A stretch of DNA of 6,045 nucleotides from Gammaproteobacteria bacterium (GTDB taxonomy: Bacteria > Pseudomonadota > Gammaproteobacteria > UBA5335 > SLRW01), in contig SLLK01000097.1 in NCBI GenBank assembly GCA_007134115.1, positions 1 through 6,045 on the forward strand. Direction: 5' to 3'. The notes below the pieces were generated by a model. The model was not told the origin of the DNA, did no database searches, and saw only the letters and a list, made by a program, of their open reading frames with translations. Below are positions 5,867 through 6,045 of this stretch, piece after piece (position 1 is the first letter of the stretch; the number at the start of each line of letters is the position of its first letter). The translations under genes were made by a program, and so were the position numbers.

Positions 5867-6045
5867 CGCCGTTGCCGCGGGAAACAGGCGCAGAGACGTA
5901 TGCGGGCCAGGATTCATATCCGCAGTGTTGCCTCCGGCGCGCTGGTCGGCAATTACCCGGGAGGGAATACCAGGCCTAAAGTGAATGATTGCGCCTGCAG
6001 GATGCGCACAACAACGAGAGGAAGGCTATCGCACTTCTTATTGAA
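5867..6045. other. Upstream intergenic DNA, no gene recognised
   Basis: This stretch upstream of the atp promoter has only short or shadow frames on both strands. In related gammaproteobacteria parB often precedes atpI. The minus strand at 6038-6043 reads CAA TAA, which could be the last codon and stop of such a gene, but two codons cannot establish this. There is a short inverted repeat GGAT/ATCC at 5910-5921. No convincing terminator, tRNA or DnaA box (TTATNCACA) was seen. Confidence 0.5.

Noticed and set aside
5339..5917. Longer atpI starting at an ATG at 5915-5917 (192 residues)
   Set aside because: The extra 66 codons would span the -35 and -10 boxes and the leader, and AtpI proteins are normally about 126 residues.
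5520..5984. 154-codon plus-strand frame over the promoter region
   Set aside because: It covers atpI antisense, the leader and the promoter, lacks a family match, and is best read as a shadow frame.
1..6045. Mobile elements, CRISPR arrays, tRNA or rRNA genes, or a novel defence or biosynthetic system
   Set aside because: No repeats with regular spacing, transposase-like frames, terminal inverted repeats or RNA gene signatures were seen. Nearly all of the window is accounted for by the atp operon and its upstream region.

Overview
This window is a conventional, apparently intact bacterial ATP synthase (F1Fo) operon. It lies entirely on the minus strand, so transcription runs from high to low coordinates. 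The order atpI-atpB-atpE-atpF-atpH-atpA-atpG-atpD is the classical proteobacterial one, and the window ends inside atpD. Protein lengths are close to those I remember for Escherichia coli (b 156 aa, alpha 512, delta 178, gamma 288). A single b subunit with no b' gene, and a c subunit reading GALGTAIGFGLLGGKFLE followed by ARQPEM, point to a gammaproteobacterium of the Pseudomonas/Chromatiales type. The sequence looks GC-rich (about 60% by eye). A finer taxonomic call cannot be supported.

Layout from the 5' end of the transcript: positions 5867-6045 hold upstream intergenic DNA with no convincing gene. A near-consensus sigma70 promoter lies at 5838-5866. A GC-rich leader of about 110 nt, with one perfect palindrome and two hairpins, runs to atpI (5339-5719). 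The Fo genes follow: atpB (a, 4518-5342), atpE (c, 4182-4481) and atpF (b, 3662-4132). The F1 genes come next: atpH (delta, 3113-3649), atpA (alpha, 1562-3100), atpG (gamma, 691-1557) and the first 200 codons of atpD (beta, 1-600). Spacers are short (4-49 nt) and atpI/atpB overlap by 4 nt. The exception is a 90-nt spacer before atpD.

The products form one machine. AtpB and the AtpE ring carry protons through the membrane, and AtpG turns inside the alpha3beta3 head to drive ATP synthesis. AtpF and AtpH form the peripheral stalk, and AtpI helps c-ring assembly. The key functional residues I looked for are present: a-subunit Arg196, c-subunit Asp66, alpha Walker A and Arg374, beta Walker A with Glu180/Arg181. 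The ion-site residues indicate proton coupling rather than sodium.

I found no undescribed system. The points worth a second look are small: the promoter and structured leader, a Glu-to-Gly change in AtpI at a position I recall as conserved, an alanine-rich C-terminal tail on subunit c, and ribosome-binding sites of differing strength that partly match subunit stoichiometry. Long open frames on the plus strand are antisense shadows of the atp genes.
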